NCBI GenBank assembly: GCA_013203805.1
Contig: JABMPH010000507.1
Location: forward strand, 1 to 64,000
DNA: 64,000 nt
Direction of reading: 5' to 3'
From: Bacteroidota bacterium
GTDB taxonomy: Bacteria > Bacteroidota > Bacteroidia > Bacteroidales > F082
Under the pieces are notes generated by a model. It did not search any database and was not told where the DNA came from. It was given only the letters and a program-made list of their open reading frames with translations. The first letter of the stretch is position 1; every line of letters begins with the position of its first letter. A program made the position numbers and the translations under genes. This document shows, piece by piece, positions 53,295 through 61,660 of the stretch.

Positions 53295-55019
53295 CTAAAT
53301 ATAAAACCCTGAGAAAAACGCTTTTGCATTTTTGCCCAGTACCTGAGTCTTATATCCACCTTCCTGCATAAACAGCGTTGGAAGTCCTAACGAACCAATT
53401 GTACGACCATTACTAACAAAGTCACTGGTCAACAACGGCCATGTGCCTGTTGGGTCACCTTTTGAAGTATCAAAACCCAGCGATACGATCAGAAAATCGG
53501 GGTTAAACTTTTTTAATCGTGCTACAGCTTTTAATAAGGTACTACTGTATATGTCGGCAGTAATAGTTTCGGGAAGGGCAAAGTTCACATTGTACCCCAA
53601 TCCTTTCCCTTCGCCTTTTTCACTCTCAAATCCTGAAAAATATGGATAAGCAAAACTTGGATGACCGTGAATTGATATAGTAAGAACATCAGCCCGGTCA
53701 TAAAAAATTTGCTGTTGCCCATTACCATGGTGATAATCCATGTCAAGGATTGCAACTTTTCCATATCGTGACAGGTAGTTTGCAGCTATGGCACTATTGT
53801 TAAAATAGCAAAACCCGCCAAATACACTTTTTTCGGCATGATGCCCCGGCGGCCGGGTTAGTACATACGCTGCTTTTTTTCCCTGTAACAAAGCATCAGC
53901 AGCAGTTAGGGCGCAGTTAACCCCCCATCTTGCAGCCAGATATGCATTTTTATTAAGTGGCGTAAAGGTATCAATGCAATAATACCCTGCACGGACACTA
54001 AGATCCTTTGGTGGTTTTGTATTATTACGAATTGGAAATACATAGGGGTAAACTGACTTATCGGAAGCAATATTTTGAATTACGTTTTTAAAATAACTGA
54101 AATATTTAGTGTCATGTACATCGGTAATAAAATGATCAGGATATTTTTGAGCTTCATGCTGGTTAAATATTTCAAGTGGAAGAATTTCATTTAATATGTG
54201 TTTAATCCTAACGGGAGCTTCCACATATCCTCTATCCTTTACATGATGGATATCGTGTTTGTCGTTAACAATAAGAACAATATTATGCTTTCCTGAGTGC
54301 TGAATTTTTTGCGATTCGATTTTCTTTTTATGATACTTAAGTGGCCGTAGTTTAACCGGATTGTCTTTAATACTTTCTATTACTTCTCTTATGTAAGCAT
54401 CAGGACAATAATCTCCATATTTACGATACAAAATTGCCTCAACAACCTTTTTTAAATAATCATCCGATATGGTACTATCACCTCCCAGGTTATCATAAAC
54501 CAGATAAGGGGGGTCATTATCACCTTCTGTTACAGAGGTTTCGTATTTGGTATTAATTATTGGTCGGGCATTAAATTTTTCATAAAAAGCAAGTCGTTTT
54601 TTATTTTGCTTAAGAATTTCGGGGTCGTGGCTGAGTTGCGGATCATCGGGAAGACATTCCATAAATATCCCACTTGCATCTACCGACCTTACTTCTTCCC
54701 TAACCCTTTCGTATAGAGCACTTCCCACACCTGACTGTCCTTTCCCGGGCACAACAGCAATATAATCCAAATAATAAAACTGTAGATCGGGCATATGCAA
54801 AAGCAGAGCAAACCCTTTAATATTTTCGTTGTAATTGTCAGCCACAAAAAGCATTGTGTGAAACCGATATTTAAGCGGGTCAATTAACTGATCGCTTATA
54901 ATATCAACCTTTTCTTTCTGGATATCATTAAACTGCTTATCTATAAGGTTTTTAACCTGTTGAATAGCCCTTGTGTTTACTTGTAAGTAGGGATTTGATA
55001 TTTTTCTAATTCTAAACAT
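53295..55019 (-). CDS. GNAT acetyltransferase - HDAC-like deacetylase fusion
   Basis: The 574-residue protein joins two opposing activities. Residues ~1-165 are a GNAT domain (IAVVPGKGQSGVGSALYERV, shown in part, is the acetyl-CoA loop). Residues ~240-574 are a class II HDAC/acetylpolyamine amidohydrolase domain, with catalytic PPGHHAE, the tandem FGGFCYFNN, zinc motif DMDYHHGNG and a second zinc Asp in SLGFDTSKGDP. The middle ~70 residues look like a short helical linker. It starts 4 bases downstream of the stand-alone GNAT and ends the beta-lysine-type operon. Such a fusion could acetylate and deacetylate the same amine. Confidence 0.88.
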   Translation of the reverse strand: MFRIRKISNPYLQVNTRAIQQVKNLIDKQFNDIQKEKVDIISDQLIDPLKYRFHTMLFVADNYNENIKGFALLLHMPDLQFYYLDYIAVVPGKGQSGVGSALYERVREEVRSVDASGIFMECLPDDPQLSHDPEILKQNKKRLAFYEKFNARPIINTKYETSVTEGDNDPPYLVYDNLGGDSTISDDYLKKVVEAILYRKYGDYCPDAYIREVIESIKDNPVKLRPLKYHKKKIESQKIQHSGKHNIVLIVNDKHDIHHVKDRGYVEAPVRIKHILNEILPLEIFNQHEAQKYPDHFITDVHDTKYFSYFKNVIQNIASDKSVYPYVFPIRNNTKPPKDLSVRAGYYCIDTFTPLNKNAYLAARWGVNCALTAADALLQGKKAAYVLTRPPGHHAEKSVFGGFCYFNNSAIAANYLSRYGKVAILDMDYHHGNGQQQIFYDRADVLTISIHGHPSFAYPYFSGFESEKGEGKGLGYNVNFALPETITADIYSSTLLKAVARLKKFNPDFLIVSLGFDTSKGDPTGTWPLLTSDFVSNGRTIGSLGLPTLFMQEGGYKTQVLGKNAKAFFSGFYI

Positions 55020-55023
55020 TGTT

Positions 55024-55521
55024 CTATTTATAAGATGGTTTTTTTACAAAAAAAACAAGGTCGTCACCCTTATCATAATAGTCATCAAACCTGGCCTTAA
55101 TCTGGTATTCGTTTGATTTGTAAAACGCCCTGGTAGGAATGTACTGCTCTCTGGATGATGTTTCGACATAAATTCCAGTTCCTCCCTGTTTAAAAATATC
55201 TTTTTCAGTTTCCTGCAGCAACACCTTTCCAAAACTTCGATTTCTAAAATCATCGTGTACAGCAATCCAATACATAGCGAAACTACTTACTGTCCCTGGA
55301 ATTTTTCCATAACAGGTATAACCCAATACAGTATTATTGCTTTCCATAAAGATAAATTGATAACCACTCTCCTTTCCCTTTAAAAGGAATTCGTCAACGA
55401 GTTCAACTGCAATGTCAATTTCTTCGGGGTTAAAGAAGTTGGTTGAGGTCACAATATTGCGTACGGTTTCAGAATCGGACTCAATAACATTGTTCCGATA
55501 ACTAATATTTGCTAGTTCCAT
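55024..55521 (-). CDS. GNAT N-acetyltransferase
   Basis: The 165-residue GNAT has the core fold: a Tyr-rich strand (GYTCYGKIP), the V-shaped IAVHDDFRNRSFGKVLLQE acetyl-CoA loop (about 92-110), and a late YIPTRAFYKSNEY. Its start overlaps the upstream ATP-grasp stop by 10 bases, so the genes are translationally coupled. By analogy with AblB of N-acetyl-beta-lysine biosynthesis it may acetylate a beta-lysine product, but overall similarity to AblB is not obvious to me. Confidence 0.85.
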   Translation of the reverse strand: MELANISYRNNVIESDSETVRNIVTSTNFFNPEEIDIAVELVDEFLLKGKESGYQFIFMESNNTVLGYTCYGKIPGTVSSFAMYWIAVHDDFRNRSFGKVLLQETEKDIFKQGGTGIYVETSSREQYIPTRAFYKSNEYQIKARFDDYYDKGDDLVFFVKKPSYK

Positions 55522-56480
55522 GAATCTTCAATAATTCGATTAATAACTTCTGAAAACGAATATCCAGCTTCTTGAGTGGCGGCATAAAAACCTGCATCAG
55601 CTGATAAGCATGGGTTTGCATTAATTTCAAGTATCATAGGATTCCCATCTTCATCCACCCTAAAATCCACACGTGCATATCCATTAAGCCCAAACAGATG
55701 CCATCTATCCAAACAAATTTGTTTAAGTTTTTGAGCTAATTCAGGATCTGACTTTTCAAGGCCAAAAACCCTGTTTGTATTGTGATATTCAAATGAGCTC
55801 TCATCCCATTTAGCACTGTAACCAATAATTTTTGGTTTTCCTTTGGGAAAGTTTTCAAAAACTATTTCCGGAATCGGAAGTACCTCCGGTCCATTTGAGC
55901 CAGCCAATACTGATATATTAAATTCACGACCGGAAATATACTCTTCAAAAAAGTATTTTAAGCTCAAATGATTATTTAAAAACTCTTGAATTTTTTGGAG
56001 GTCACCGGGGAGAATATTCTCATCCGAAATGCCAACTGATGCATCTTCCCAAACCGGTTTGGCTATATAATGTAAAGATGGATTAAATTTCTCAGTGGTT
56101 ATATCACATATTTGCTGAGGGGTTGGCAATCCGGCAGCAAAAAGCATTTTTTTAGTGAGGGTTTTATTGCTGGTGATATACATGCTTTCGGAACGGCAGC
56201 CTGTAAACGGGATTTTCAAATGTTCAAGCAACGATGGGGCAAAATAAATAAGCTTTCCGTCTTTATCAAGGCTTTCAACCAGATTGAAAACAAGAGTGGG
56301 GTTTTTAAGTTGTAATTGTTCACTGGTTTTTGCCATATTCAGGCCCATAAACAACCGTTCTGTTTCATATCCTAATTCTGCGAAAGCTATGTCAACAACT
56401 CTTGCTTCATCCAGCACATCCAGCTCATCCTGGGTCGGATTAACTGTTAACTCATTTATTAAAATAACAACCTTTTTCAT
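55512..56480 (-). CDS. ATP-grasp ligase (D-Ala-D-Ala ligase-like), second of a pair
   Basis: The 322-residue ATP-grasp enzyme has the D-Ala-D-Ala ligase layout: an N-terminal domain (NPTLVFNLVESLD), an ATP-binding domain (TLTKKMLFAAGLPTP, IAKPVWEDASVGI, EEYISGREFNISVLAG) and the Mg2+-binding ARVDFRVDEDGNPMILEINANPCLS motif (in pieces). It forms an amide from a carboxylate and an amine at the cost of ATP. It is 8 bases after the first ATP-grasp gene and overlaps the GNAT. Two adjacent ligases in an operon without cell-wall genes argue for a dipeptide or tripeptide product rather than peptidoglycan. Confidence 0.88.
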   Translation of the reverse strand: MKKVVILINELTVNPTQDELDVLDEARVVDIAFAELGYETERLFMGLNMAKTSEQLQLKNPTLVFNLVESLDKDGKLIYFAPSLLEHLKIPFTGCRSESMYITSNKTLTKKMLFAAGLPTPQQICDITTEKFNPSLHYIAKPVWEDASVGISDENILPGDLQKIQEFLNNHLSLKYFFEEYISGREFNISVLAGSNGPEVLPIPEIVFENFPKGKPKIIGYSAKWDESSFEYHNTNRVFGLEKSDPELAQKLKQICLDRWHLFGLNGYARVDFRVDEDGNPMILEINANPCLSADAGFYAATQEAGYSFSEVINRIIEDSWN

Positions 56481-56488
56481 CTGTTTAA

Positions 56489-57466
56489 CTAACTACGAAC
56501 CTTTTTAACTGCTGAATCCATAATCATACTCATAAGCTCCAAATATGGAATTCCAACTAAATTACATAGTATTGGCAAATCAGAATGTTCAGGGTGTAAT
56601 CCTGCCAATGGGTTTATTTCAATAAAGTTGGGAATGCCATTTCCATCCATACGAATATCTGTCCTGCCCCCATCTTCACAACCCAATAATTTGTAAGTTT
56701 CCAAAGCCAGGGCTTCACATGCATCCTTATCAGTTCCAAACGTTGGTTTATATTCAATTAGTGTTTCACATTGCTCCTTATTAATATAAGAATAGACATT
56801 CTTTTCAGCGTTGTCTTTTAGTACAATTTCCATTGTCCCTACCGCCTTTGCTTCACTACCGGTTCCAACAATACCAACCGTAAATTCACGGCCACTTAAA
56901 TAGGTTTCAACAAGTACTGGTTGGTTGTATTCAGAGAGAAGAAATCTGCATTGGGCTTCCAACTCTTCTATATTGTTAATAACAGAATTACCATTAATTC
57001 CTTTTCCCGTACCTTCTGCAACCGGTTTTGCAAAAAGAGGAAAAGGAAGATTTATTTTACCAATATCATTGGGATTAACTACAACAAAAAAATCGGGAGT
57101 AGCCAGTCCTGCATCCCTTATCACCCTTTTGGTAAGGCCTTTATCGAGAGTAAGCGTTAATACCAACGGGGAAGAAAATACGTAGGGAATATTGTAAGCA
57201 TCCAATAACGCTGGAACCTGTGCTTCGCGACCAACTCCGTACATTCCTTCACAAATATTAAAAACTAAATCCCATGTATGACCTTTGGATAAACGCCCTA
57301 CCAATTGTTTTAAATGACCAATCCTTTCGGTCTGAAAATTTAGTTTATTCAATGTGCTTTCTATTGCGTCGATTGTACCCTCCTGATCGAATTCAGCTGT
57401 CTCATCTTCTGTGAAGCCCAAGGCAAGGTATTCAGAACGCAAATCATATGTAATACCAATTTTCAT
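56489..57466 (-). CDS. ATP-grasp ligase (D-Ala-D-Ala ligase-like), first of a pair
   Basis: The 325-residue enzyme has the same fold as its neighbour but only weak similarity to it: DLVFNICEGMYGVGREAQVP (split), TLDKGLTKRVIRDAGL, FAKPVAEGTGKGI, VETYLSGREFTVGIVG and RTDIRMDGNGIPNFIEINPLAG. The EGxxGxxRE loop and the HPEHSDLPIL region indicate a carboxylate-amine ligase. It is the first gene after kamA (73 bases). Substrates are unknown; I infer a beta-amino acid such as beta-lysine as one of them. Confidence 0.88.
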   Translation of the reverse strand: MKIGITYDLRSEYLALGFTEDETAEFDQEGTIDAIESTLNKLNFQTERIGHLKQLVGRLSKGHTWDLVFNICEGMYGVGREAQVPALLDAYNIPYVFSSPLVLTLTLDKGLTKRVIRDAGLATPDFFVVVNPNDIGKINLPFPLFAKPVAEGTGKGINGNSVINNIEELEAQCRFLLSEYNQPVLVETYLSGREFTVGIVGTGSEAKAVGTMEIVLKDNAEKNVYSYINKEQCETLIEYKPTFGTDKDACEALALETYKLLGCEDGGRTDIRMDGNGIPNFIEINPLAGLHPEHSDLPILCNLVGIPYLELMSMIMDSAVKKVRS

Positions 57467-57539
57467 TATAAATTGATTTATTAGATGTTATTGATTGTTA
57501 TGTAAAAACAGTTAGTATCGATCTCCTGATATCTTATAG

Positions 57540-58802
57540 TTAAGTATAATCAGGGTATCTAAAAATTTTGTTTTCATAGTTGCGCAATACAACGTCGCCA
57601 TTCTCTTTTCCCACAACGTAATCTGGCAGAAGCGGTATCTTACCACCCCCTTTTGGCGCATCAATTACAAACTGTGGGATTGCATAGCCCGACGTAAAGC
57701 CACGTAGTCCACGTATGATTTTTAGTCCATCTTCCACTTTTGTGCGGAAATGTGCCGATCCGGGAATTGGGTCACATTGATACAAATAGTAAGGACGCAC
57801 CCGTACTTTTAGGAGTTCATGGGTAAGTTTTTTATATACCTCCACGCTATTGTTAATGCCCTTCATCAACACAGTTTGGCTTCCAAGCGGTATTCCGGCA
57901 TCGGCAAGCCTGTTGCAAGCCTCCCTGGTTTCCGGAGTCAGTTCAGAAGGATGTGTAAAGTGTACACTCATAAATACAGGGTGGTACTTTTTTATCATCT
58001 GAACCAGTGCGGGTGTTATCCTCATTGGCAAAACAGCAGGAACTTTTGTCCCTATCCTTATAAATTCCACATGCTCTATGGCACGTAGTCCCGAAAGTAT
58101 ATATTCTAACCTGTTGTCTTCCAATGTCAATGGGTCACCACCTGATATAATCACGTCACGTATTTCGGTATGCTGACGGATATAGTCAATTGCATTATCT
58201 ATTTCGGAAGTACGCGAATGCATCTTCTCTTTTTTTGACACCATGTGCGAACGAGTACAATACCTGCAAAAGGCAGAGCAAAATCCTGTTACAAGAAAAA
58301 GAGCCCTATCGGGGTAACGATGTATTATTAACGGAACCGGGCTGTCATGCTCCTCTCCTAACGGATCGGATTCCTCACCTGGCGACACAACCAACTCGTT
58401 TAAAACCGGCACCATTGTTTTGCGAAGCGGTTGTAGTGAATCGTCAGCATCAAGTAAACTAGCATAATATGGTGTGATGCGAATGGGTAGGTTTAACGAT
58501 TGTTCCTTAAACCCTTTCTCATCTTCCGAAAGATTTATAATCTTTTCAAGCTTACTAAATGATGTATAGCTATTACGAATTTGCCACTTCCAGTCAGTCC
58601 ATTCTGCAAGTGATACTCCTGGGAAATTTCGATCCCTAAAGGACAATGAATTATCAGATACCGCAAATCCGGTATAATTTAATTCTAAAGAAGGTTCAGT
58701 TAATTTTTGTAATCTTTCAGTGAGCACGCTGAAAGGCGGCGGTTCGTCAATAACCTCATACAACGAAGAAGAAATCGACATTTGTGTTTTTTTAGTTTTC
58801 AT
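57540..58802 (-). CDS. kamA: Lysine 2,3-aminomutase (KamA)
   Basis: The 420-residue radical SAM/PLP enzyme converts L-lysine to L-beta-lysine. The SAM cluster ligands are C175, C179 and C182 (GFCSAFCRYC). The substrate-binding pair is D344 (YQCDPIP) and D381 (VIDAPKGGGK), and the PLP Lys is K388. Their spacing (37 and 7 residues) equals that of Clostridium enzyme D293, D330 and K337. Glutamate 2,3-aminomutases have Lys and Asn at the Asp positions, and EpmB differs too, so lysine is the likely substrate. It leads the operon. Two 24-bp direct repeats lie 120-170 bases upstream. Confidence 0.93.
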   Translation of the reverse strand: MKTKKTQMSISSSLYEVIDEPPPFSVLTERLQKLTEPSLELNYTGFAVSDNSLSFRDRNFPGVSLAEWTDWKWQIRNSYTSFSKLEKIINLSEDEKGFKEQSLNLPIRITPYYASLLDADDSLQPLRKTMVPVLNELVVSPGEESDPLGEEHDSPVPLIIHRYPDRALFLVTGFCSAFCRYCTRSHMVSKKEKMHSRTSEIDNAIDYIRQHTEIRDVIISGGDPLTLEDNRLEYILSGLRAIEHVEFIRIGTKVPAVLPMRITPALVQMIKKYHPVFMSVHFTHPSELTPETREACNRLADAGIPLGSQTVLMKGINNSVEVYKKLTHELLKVRVRPYYLYQCDPIPGSAHFRTKVEDGLKIIRGLRGFTSGYAIPQFVIDAPKGGGKIPLLPDYVVGKENGDVVLRNYENKIFRYPDYT

Positions 58803-59201
58803 CTCAACTAAGAGAAAATAATTGTTTTAATTTGTTAATATTAAACTTTATTTGTAACATAAAAATATGTTGCAATATTATATCATTTTTGAATTAAACT
58901 ATCAAAAATAAAATTATTTTTCATATTTATACTGTGTTGATTTTTAGTTATTTATACTGTGTTATTTTTAGAGATGGCAATGTTAAATTTTTAAAGGTTA
59001 AAAAAAAACAGTAGCAATGATACTAAAGCCATCATCAATGTAAAAAAGTAGTATTATTTGCCCTTAAAAATTGAAGCGTAGTAGATGGGAAATTTTAAAT
59101 ATACATTACAACAACTATTTTCTAAACTCTATAAATTAGTCTAATTTTGGTGTTGTAATAAAAAGATTAATTTAAAAAAAGTAAAGAAAAATAATTAAGA
59201 C
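58803..59201. promoter_or_regulatory. Divergent intergenic region with tandem 24-bp direct repeats
   Basis: TATTTATACTGTGTT occurs at 58924-58938 and 58949-58963; the similarity extends through a following ATTTTTAG to 24 bases with a one-base indel. The repeats lie between kamA and the divergently transcribed gene at 59202 and could be an activator or repressor site. A -7 element TAATTTTG for the rightward gene is at 59142-59149. The rest is AT-rich and lacks ORFs. Confidence 0.5.
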
Positions 59202-61652
59202 TTGATTAACTGCAAACGCAATACAGATTTAATACTATCAAAGCTATTTATCCTGTTGTTTGCAATATTCACAATCCCACATATTGCAGCCCAAACCTAC
59301 ACTAACGACCTGGAAGACTCTAGCTTTAGCGAAATTTGGATAGGTACAGCAACAATCGATAGCGGTTTTTCCCATTCGGGCTTTCACTATTCACTTACCG
59401 ACTCATTACACCCTTATGGTCTTGGTGTTGAAATGCTATTACCTATAGAAAGAAGAGGTAATAATACTATATTAGAAATAGAAGGATGGGCTAAAAGTGA
59501 AATGAAAAATGCCAAGGCCTTTTACGTAATAACAATTGAAAATGAGGGTTTAAATGTATTGTGGAAGGGTATTCCTCTCTCACAAATATTAATTGAGGAG
59601 AACCAATGGTACAAATTTTATGATACCATATGCATTCCAGCAAATATAGCTTCTACAGGTAAACTTAAAACATATTTATGGAATGCAGGCAAATACAAAA
59701 AGGTAGGAATTGATGATTTAAGTATTACTTTCAAGGCAAGAAATAATCCATCATATCTTCCTGAGATTACTAATCATGAATACTTACAAAAATCATCAGA
59801 TCATAAGCTGCTTTTCCATAATGGCTATTATAGAGTTATTCAGAACAATATCACCAAACAAATAATAATATTAAATCATAAAGGAGAGTATTTAACATAC
59901 AATATATCTCTTTTTGAGGAAGTGCAAATCAAGGATGAAAGAATAAGTTACCATGATAATTTTGACTTTCAAGGCGAGAAAAAACATGATGACTTAACTG
60001 TTCTGAGATTCGAATTAAGAACCATGTTCAAAAGAGTTAAACTCCTTTTAAATTGCAAAGTTAACTCACCTCAAATCGAAATACGCATTGAAGAGAAATA
60101 CATAAAAAATGTTGATATTGCCCGGTCTTCAATTATTATTGATGCAGCACAAAATCCATCAGAAATTTATAGGCAAAACAGGAAATTGCATACTATGGAT
60201 TTTCAAAAAGAATACTGGCTCGACAAACAAGGCATTAAATTTGGGGATGGCGATAGTTCGTTTTTTATATACCACACACCTGATGTGTCATCGCTTCAGT
60301 TTGATAATGAGAATACCAGGCTGTTAGTGAACCTCGACTGGGAAAATGACCACCCTTTTTTCCGTTTTCCCCTAAACCCTGATAGCAATAATTGGAAAAA
60401 GGAAGAGTCAGCGAGTAGTTACAAAAGAGGAAATAAAAGAGAATATAGTTTCAATATTACCATTGGAAATCATACTAATACCATCCCTCGCTTCATGAAA
60501 AATCCATCGGGATATGAAGCAACATACATTTGGACTGAACATGCTGACTATAGCGACATAAGAACAAACAGAGCAACTTATTTTGGATCTGAAAATATTA
60601 CTATTGCTGACAGTTCAATTGGGGGTTTCGTGAAGTACAATATACCTGTAACAAAAAGTGTATTTTATGATAATCCTGATAGTATTTCAAATTTCCACGC
60701 TTCAAATGGACTCTTTAATACTCTTGAAAGTACCATCCTAACTGACAATGAGTTTTCAGAATTTCTAATTCAAATTTCAAAAAAAGGTAGCGACATTTGC
60801 CTACATACACCCGAGCAATATACTACAACTCCTCAAAGACTTGAAGAAGCATTACTGTATATGCAGATGAATTTTGGTTCACCATCATGGATAGATCATG
60901 GAAATAATAACGGTCCACAAAATAATCGTGAGGATTTAATATGTGATGCCACTCTAAAGAAGTCACCTTTCTATGCCATTGACCTTTGGAATAGTTATGG
61001 GGTAAAGTATCTACATAATGCATATTATGAAGAGCTTAACACTTACAAAGACTGGCAATTTGATGCATCATTGGAAAAGCCATTTAGTGGTTATGGCGAC
61101 TTTTTTCCAAAGCCCGACTATTACAAACATCCAACAAAAACAGAAGACTTATATCATTGGACAACAACCAGTGCCCTGTTTATTTATGAACCATATTTAT
61201 GGGATTATCTTTTCAATCCTAAAAAGCTAAATAGTCTGGTCGATAATTGGTCGGTTGAAATTAACCATGTTTATCCCGCCTGGGTTGATCCTAAAAAAGG
61301 GATGTGGACCTATGACAATGATTCCATAATAATTGCACAACCCGGATTTAATCAGGCACTGGCAAATTTGGCAAACCTACGAGATGCGGGAAGATTAAAC
61401 ATCTGTACAATTGATAGTTTTCTGGATTATAGAACAGCCATTGATAACATTGATTGTCAAATATTACCTGATGGCAGAGTAAAGTTGACCAACAAAAATG
61501 ATTTTGAAATTATTGGGCTTTCTATGGTTGCCTTAGCTAAAGCAGTCTCGGTAGATGGATTAATGCCTGAACATAAATTTTCAGAGCAAGAGATTATTTT
61601 TTGGTTTGATCTGGGATCTGGAGAAAGCAAATTGATTAGAATTGTTGATTAA
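59202..61652 (+). CDS. Large secreted protein with possible carbohydrate-esterase-like segment
   Basis: I cannot assign a family with certainty. The 816-residue product starts with TTG and a Sec signal peptide (ending near AAQTYT, residue ~31). A beta-sandwich-like N-domain (about 31-185) is followed by a beta-rich middle. The segment around residues 520-600 (SDICLHTPEQY, MQMNFGSPSWIDHGNN, SPFYAIDLWNSYGVKYLHN) has the His-x-Pro and Asp-His patterns seen in polysaccharide-deacetylase-like proteins. There is no T9SS sorting domain. It lies 9 bases before an organic-anion transporter gene, so it may release a small acid or sugar that is taken up. Confidence 0.5.
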   Translation: MINCKRNTDLILSKLFILLFAIFTIPHIAAQTYTNDLEDSSFSEIWIGTATIDSGFSHSGFHYSLTDSLHPYGLGVEMLLPIERRGNNTILEIEGWAKSEMKNAKAFYVITIENEGLNVLWKGIPLSQILIEENQWYKFYDTICIPANIASTGKLKTYLWNAGKYKKVGIDDLSITFKARNNPSYLPEITNHEYLQKSSDHKLLFHNGYYRVIQNNITKQIIILNHKGEYLTYNISLFEEVQIKDERISYHDNFDFQGEKKHDDLTVLRFELRTMFKRVKLLLNCKVNSPQIEIRIEEKYIKNVDIARSSIIIDAAQNPSEIYRQNRKLHTMDFQKEYWLDKQGIKFGDGDSSFFIYHTPDVSSLQFDNENTRLLVNLDWENDHPFFRFPLNPDSNNWKKEESASSYKRGNKREYSFNITIGNHTNTIPRFMKNPSGYEATYIWTEHADYSDIRTNRATYFGSENITIADSSIGGFVKYNIPVTKSVFYDNPDSISNFHASNGLFNTLESTILTDNEFSEFLIQISKKGSDICLHTPEQYTTTPQRLEEALLYMQMNFGSPSWIDHGNNNGPQNNREDLICDATLKKSPFYAIDLWNSYGVKYLHNAYYEELNTYKDWQFDASLEKPFSGYGDFFPKPDYYKHPTKTEDLYHWTTTSALFIYEPYLWDYLFNPKKLNSLVDNWSVEINHVYPAWVDPKKGMWTYDNDSIIIAQPGFNQALANLANLRDAGRLNICTIDSFLDYRTAIDNIDCQILPDGRVKLTNKNDFEIIGLSMVALAKAVSVDGLMPEHKFSEQEIIFWFDLGSGESKLIRIVD

Positions 61653-61660
61653 TAATAACT

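Noticed and set aside
57540-58802. EpmB or glutamate 2,3-aminomutase assignment for the KamA-like enzyme
   Set aside because: Both substrate-binding Asp residues of lysine 2,3-aminomutase are present at the correct spacing, and the length equals that of the lysine enzyme.
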